NCBI GenBank assembly: GCA_013153655.1
Contig: JAADEB010000106.1
Coordinates: 1-6,812 of the forward strand
Length of the DNA stretch: 6,812 bases
Reading direction: 5' to 3'
From: Chlorobiota bacterium
GTDB lineage: Bacteria > Bacteroidota > Bacteroidia > Flavobacteriales > Flavobacteriaceae
A model generated the notes under the pieces. It was not told the DNA's origin. It did not search any database and was given only the letters and a program-made list of their open reading frames with translations. Made by a program: the position numbers and the translations under genes. How positions within the stretch are numbered: position 1 is the stretch's first letter; every line of letters begins with the position of its first letter. Shown one piece after another: positions 4,239 to 6,812 of this stretch.

Positions 4239-4289
4239 CGAAAAATGAGATTCTGCAAAAACAGTTGCCCGGCTCCACAACCAACCCCG

Positions 4290-4320
4290 TTTGGCCGTTT
4301 TGCGAAGCTTGATTATATTG
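4290..4320 (+). promoter_or_regulatory. Possible promoter of the hydrolase-glyA unit
   Basis: TTTG (4290-4293), 19 bp, then TTATATTG (4313-4320). Spacing fits the Bacteroidota pattern, but the -7 box has two mismatches to TAnnTTTG. The implied start near 4327 leaves about 13 nt before the ATG. The call is tentative. Confidence 0.3.
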
Positions 4321-4339
4321 CTTTAAAAAATTTATCATT

Positions 4340-5137
4340 ATGTATTTCGATTACAAAAACACCCGAATATTTTACGAAACCTTCGGTTCTCCGGCCAAAC
4401 CGGCCGTTTTGTTGCTCCACGGTTTTACGGAAAACGGATTGATGTGGGATCCGGTGATCGATGCTTTTTACGACGATTTTCTTTTTGTGGTTCCCGATCT
4501 GCTGGGACACGGAAAATCGGGTCTGACGGGCCGTTTCCTCACCATGGAGGAACAGGCCGAGGCCGCGGGATTACTTCTGGAATTTCTGGGAATTAAGCAA
4601 GTTAGCCTCATCGGCCACAGTATGGGCGGTTATACGGCATTGGCTTTTGCGGAAATGTTTCCCGACATGCTCAAAGGATTGATGCTCTACCATTCCAAAC
4701 CCCAAGCCGATGACCCGGACAAAGCCACCGGGCGGGATCAAGCCATCCGGGCGGTGCAAGAAGACAAATTCGGATTCCTATCCCATGCCATTCGCGGATT
4801 TTTTGCCCCCTACAACCGGGAAAAATTCGATACCGATATTCGCGATTTGGTGGAAATGGCCGCCATGATGCCCGTGGAAGGCATCACCGGAGCCCTTCGC
4901 GGCATGAAAATCCGCAAGGACCGCAGCGATATTTTCTTCCGCCACGACCACATTGTCAAAGGCTGGATAGTGGGCCGCGACGACCCTTTGATCGATTTTA
5001 ACCGATTGGCCTCCATGGCGGCGCAACATCCTCATATTCATTTCTATCCCATCCAAGGAGGCCATATGAGTTATGTGGAAAATCCCGAAGAAATGATAAA
5101 TGCTTTGGAAGATTTCCTCAAAAAAACGTATGCTTAA
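4340..5137 (+). CDS. Alpha/beta-hydrolase fold protein, probable esterase-like
   Basis: The 265-residue protein has the complete alpha/beta-hydrolase signature. LLHGFTENG (25-33) is the oxyanion-hole strand and loop, VPDLLGHGKS (51-60) the next conserved turn, GHSMGG (92-97) the nucleophile elbow with Ser94, Asp214 or Asp215 in VGRDDPLI the likely acid, and His242 in GGHMSYVENPE the catalytic base. Residues about 117-190 form a cap-like insert. There is no signal peptide, so it is probably cytosolic. Substrate is unknown: the family spans esterases, MenH-like lyases and C-C hydrolases, and nothing here decides between them. The start at 4340 gives the usual short N-terminal beta strands and lies just after an A/T-rich leader without a Shine-Dalgarno motif. 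It precedes glyA by 27 bp on the same strand. Confidence 0.92.
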   Translation: MYFDYKNTRIFYETFGSPAKPAVLLLHGFTENGLMWDPVIDAFYDDFLFVVPDLLGHGKSGLTGRFLTMEEQAEAAGLLLEFLGIKQVSLIGHSMGGYTALAFAEMFPDMLKGLMLYHSKPQADDPDKATGRDQAIRAVQEDKFGFLSHAIRGFFAPYNREKFDTDIRDLVEMAAMMPVEGITGALRGMKIRKDRSDIFFRHDHIVKGWIVGRDDPLIDFNRLASMAAQHPHIHFYPIQGGHMSYVENPEEMINALEDFLKKTYA

Positions 5138-5164
5138 ACCCGTTAAACCTCAATAATTTCTTCT

Positions 5165-6439
5165 ATGAAAGATAACCTAATATTCGATCTCATCCGGCGG
5201 GAAACGGAACGTCAAACGCATGGGCTGGAACTAATCGCATCGGAAAATTACGTAAGCGACCAAGTGCTGGAAGCCATGGGCTCGGTCCTGACCAACAAAT
5301 ATGCCGAAGGCTATCCCCGCAAGCGTTATTACGGCGGATGTGAAGTGGTGGACGAGGTGGAACAAACCGCCATCGACCGCGCCAAGGAACTATTCGGAGC
5401 CGCTCATGCCAATGTACAACCCCATTCCGGTTCGCAAGCCAATGCCGCCGTGTATTTCGCCCTCCTGAAACCCGGCGACAAAATTCTGGGCTTCGACTTG
5501 GCCCACGGCGGCCATTTGACGCATGGATCGCCGGTGAATTTTTCCGGTAAGCTCTATCAAACCGCTTTCTATTCGGTGGAAAAAGAAACCGGCCGCATCG
5601 ATTACGACAAGCTGGAAGAAACCGCCTTGCGCGAAAAGCCCAAACTCATCGTGGCGGGCGCTTCGTCCTACTCGCGCGATATGGATTTCAAACGCTTCCG
5701 CGAAATTGCCGACAAGGCCGGTGCCCTGCTCATGGCCGATATTTCCCATCCGGCTGGTCTGATTGCCAAAGGCTTGCTCAGCTCGCCTTTGAAATACGCC
5801 CATGTGGTCACCACCACCACCCACAAAACCCTCCGCGGTCCGCGCGGCGGCATGATTCTGCTGGGTGAGGATTTCGAAAATCCCATGGGTATTCGTACGC
5901 CCAAGGGCAAGATTAAAATGATGTCGCAGGTAATCGACAGCGCGGTCTTTCCCGGCATGCAAGGCGGTCCTTTGGAACATGTGATTGCCGCCAAAGCCGT
6001 GGCTTTCCATGAAGCACTGCAACCCGCTTTCGAAGAATATGCCCGCCGCATCATAAGCAACGCCAAACGGCTGGCCGCCGCCATGACCGAACGCGGCTAT
6101 CACCTCATCTCCGGCGGAACCGACAACCACATGATGCTCATCGACCTGCGCAATAAAGGTATTACCGGACGCGATGCCGAAAAAGCCTTGGGCAAAGCTC
6201 ATATTACGGTCAACAAAAACATGGTGCCGTTCGACGACAAATCACCCTTCGTGACTTCCGGCATCCGAATCGGCACCCCGGCACTCACCACGCGCGGATT
6301 TACCGAGGACGATATGGAAACCGTAGCCGCCCTCATCGACGATGTGATCATGCATGCAGACGATGATGCCTTCTTGGAAAAAACAGGAAACAAGGTGAAG
6401 GAATGGGCAAGCCGGTTTCCGCTTTTCCAAAAAATGTAA
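5165..6439 (+). CDS. glyA: Serine hydroxymethyltransferase (glycine hydroxymethyltransferase)
   Basis: PLP-dependent cytosolic enzyme interconverting serine plus tetrahydrofolate with glycine plus 5,10-methylene-tetrahydrofolate, the main entry to the one-carbon pool. The 424-residue length is normal. LELIASEN (21-28) and NKYAEGYPRKRYYGGCE (44-60) carry the substrate-site residues, including Glu48 and the Tyr55-Tyr56 pair. HSGSQAN (87-93) is part of the PLP phosphate site. ADISHPAGL (191-199) supplies Asp192, which contacts the PLP ring nitrogen. TTTTHKTLRGPRGG (216-229) carries Lys221, the Schiff-base lysine. The C terminus ends in the family-typical FPLF segment. The start MKDNLIFDLI agrees with Bacteroidota homologues. 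It probably shares a transcript with the upstream hydrolase (27-bp gap, no terminator between). I see no clear terminator downstream. Confidence 0.98.
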   Translation: MKDNLIFDLIRRETERQTHGLELIASENYVSDQVLEAMGSVLTNKYAEGYPRKRYYGGCEVVDEVEQTAIDRAKELFGAAHANVQPHSGSQANAAVYFALLKPGDKILGFDLAHGGHLTHGSPVNFSGKLYQTAFYSVEKETGRIDYDKLEETALREKPKLIVAGASSYSRDMDFKRFREIADKAGALLMADISHPAGLIAKGLLSSPLKYAHVVTTTTHKTLRGPRGGMILLGEDFENPMGIRTPKGKIKMMSQVIDSAVFPGMQGGPLEHVIAAKAVAFHEALQPAFEEYARRIISNAKRLAAAMTERGYHLISGGTDNHMMLIDLRNKGITGRDAEKALGKAHITVNKNMVPFDDKSPFVTSGIRIGTPALTTRGFTEDDMETVAALIDDVIMHADDDAFLEKTGNKVKEWASRFPLFQKM

Positions 6440-6812
6440 ACCCTAATCCCATGCCACTATCAATCGGTTTGTTGTAAACATAACTTGCATGATGAATTCT
6501 CCGTAAGGTAAAATATGCAGCATATATTATTAAATATGGAACCATTCCGGTAAAGGTGACATCTACAAGATTTAAAGTTTATTGAACTAGGCGCTTTGAT
6601 AAAATACTGAATATTCTCGTTAAATCGTGGAACCGTTGAATCGTTAAACCGTTTTTACATAATCTCATTAAGAGTCGTATCGACCTATGGGAGGATTTAG
6701 ATTAGAGACAATATTTCCTAAACACAACATAATCAATAATTTAAAAAAGTTAAGCATATTTACCACTCGAATCCGCGTTTTTTTATAACGTATTGCATTA
6801 TTTTAAAATATC
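6440..6812. other. Gene-free right end
   Basis: No credible gene. It is A+T-rich and less repetitive than the other gaps. It contains a small palindrome ATATGC-A-GCATAT (6513-6525), one octamer array (6619-6650) and AGTCGTATCGA (6673-6683), shared with the left end. A run of T at 6779-6785 has no convincing hairpin before it. Confidence 0.7.
6619..6650 (+). repeat. Four GTTAAATC-type octamers
   Basis: GTTAAATC, GTGGAACC, GTTGAATC and GTTAAACC in exact 8-bp phase, followed by GTTTTTAC. It is the only array to the right of glyA. Confidence 0.85.

Larger units (their letters stand above)
3572..4339. other. Divergent gene-free region between cytochrome b561 and hydrolase genes
   Basis: This 768-bp gap separates divergently transcribed genes. 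It holds a clear minus-strand promoter (3597-3626) and a weak plus-strand one (4290-4320). Between them lie the expanded GGGATTT array, several octamer and heptamer arrays in both orientations, a 41-bp hairpin (3935-3975) and a GC-rich patch (4026-4074). Opposed open frames of about 100 codons cross 3852-4248, but they are composed of repeat sequence and match nothing I recognise. Confidence 0.8.

Noticed and set aside
3852..4248. Opposed open frames of about 100 codons in the cytochrome-hydrolase gap
   Set aside because: They consist of repeat and palindrome sequence, have no recognisable domain, and overlap each other on opposite strands.
5104..5136. A separate glyA promoter (TTTG, 21 bp, TATGCTTA)
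   Set aside because: The -7 box has two mismatches including the final G, and it lies within the end of the hydrolase gene; co-transcription is the simpler reading.
5390..6202. A 270-codon minus-strand open frame
   Set aside because: It lies wholly inside glyA on the opposite strand. Its His/Gly/Phe-rich translation is typical of an antisense shadow.
6348..6545. A 65-codon minus-strand open frame at the glyA 3' end
   Set aside because: About half of it is antisense to glyA and the rest is A+T-rich spacer; no promoter or domain is seen.

Overview
The window looks like a chromosomal segment of a Bacteroidota bacterium; I would not go below phylum with confidence. The evidence is a FabI and a glycine hydroxymethyltransferase that read like Bacteroidota orthologues, start sites without Shine-Dalgarno motifs, and Bacteroidota-type promoters (TTG about 19 nt from TAnnTTTG), the clearest being upstream of the cytochrome b561 gene.

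Layout. Three genes lie on the minus strand, each apparently its own transcription unit: fabI (545-1369), an OmpA-type lipoprotein (2041-2871) and a diheme cytochrome b561 (3053-3571). The last two end at strong intrinsic terminators (1983-2010 and 2991-3020), and all three have a -7-like box upstream. On the plus strand an alpha/beta-hydrolase (4340-5137) is followed after 27 bp by glyA (5165-6439), probably as one transcript. The genes are mostly housekeeping: fatty-acid elongation, cell-envelope anchoring, membrane electron transfer, one-carbon metabolism. I see no specific shared pathway.

The unusual part is the non-coding DNA. The long gaps (1-544, 1370-2040, 3572-4339, and a small part of 6440-6812) are filled with degenerate tandem repeats of very short period. 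Octamer families are GTTAAATC, GTTGAANA and TTAGTGAA/TCACTAAA; heptamer families are GGGATTT/AGGATTT, GTTTACC/CCGTTTC, CAYCSGT and GCNNTTA; there is also one pentamer patch. Arrays recur in both orientations, sometimes unit by unit in the same order, so they behave like dispersed composite elements and not only like local slippage. Two REP-like palindromes, each preceded on the minus strand by GTAG, sit among them (1778-1805 and 1897-1924). A 41-bp strong hairpin lies at 3935-3975. The repeats are absent from the coding sequences and from the short 180-bp gap between the lipoprotein and cytochrome genes.

I see no CRISPR array, phage gene, transposase, tRNA or rRNA. The best candidate for something undescribed is the repeat mosaic with its embedded GTAG-type palindromes, whose mobilising or generating enzyme, if any, is outside the window.
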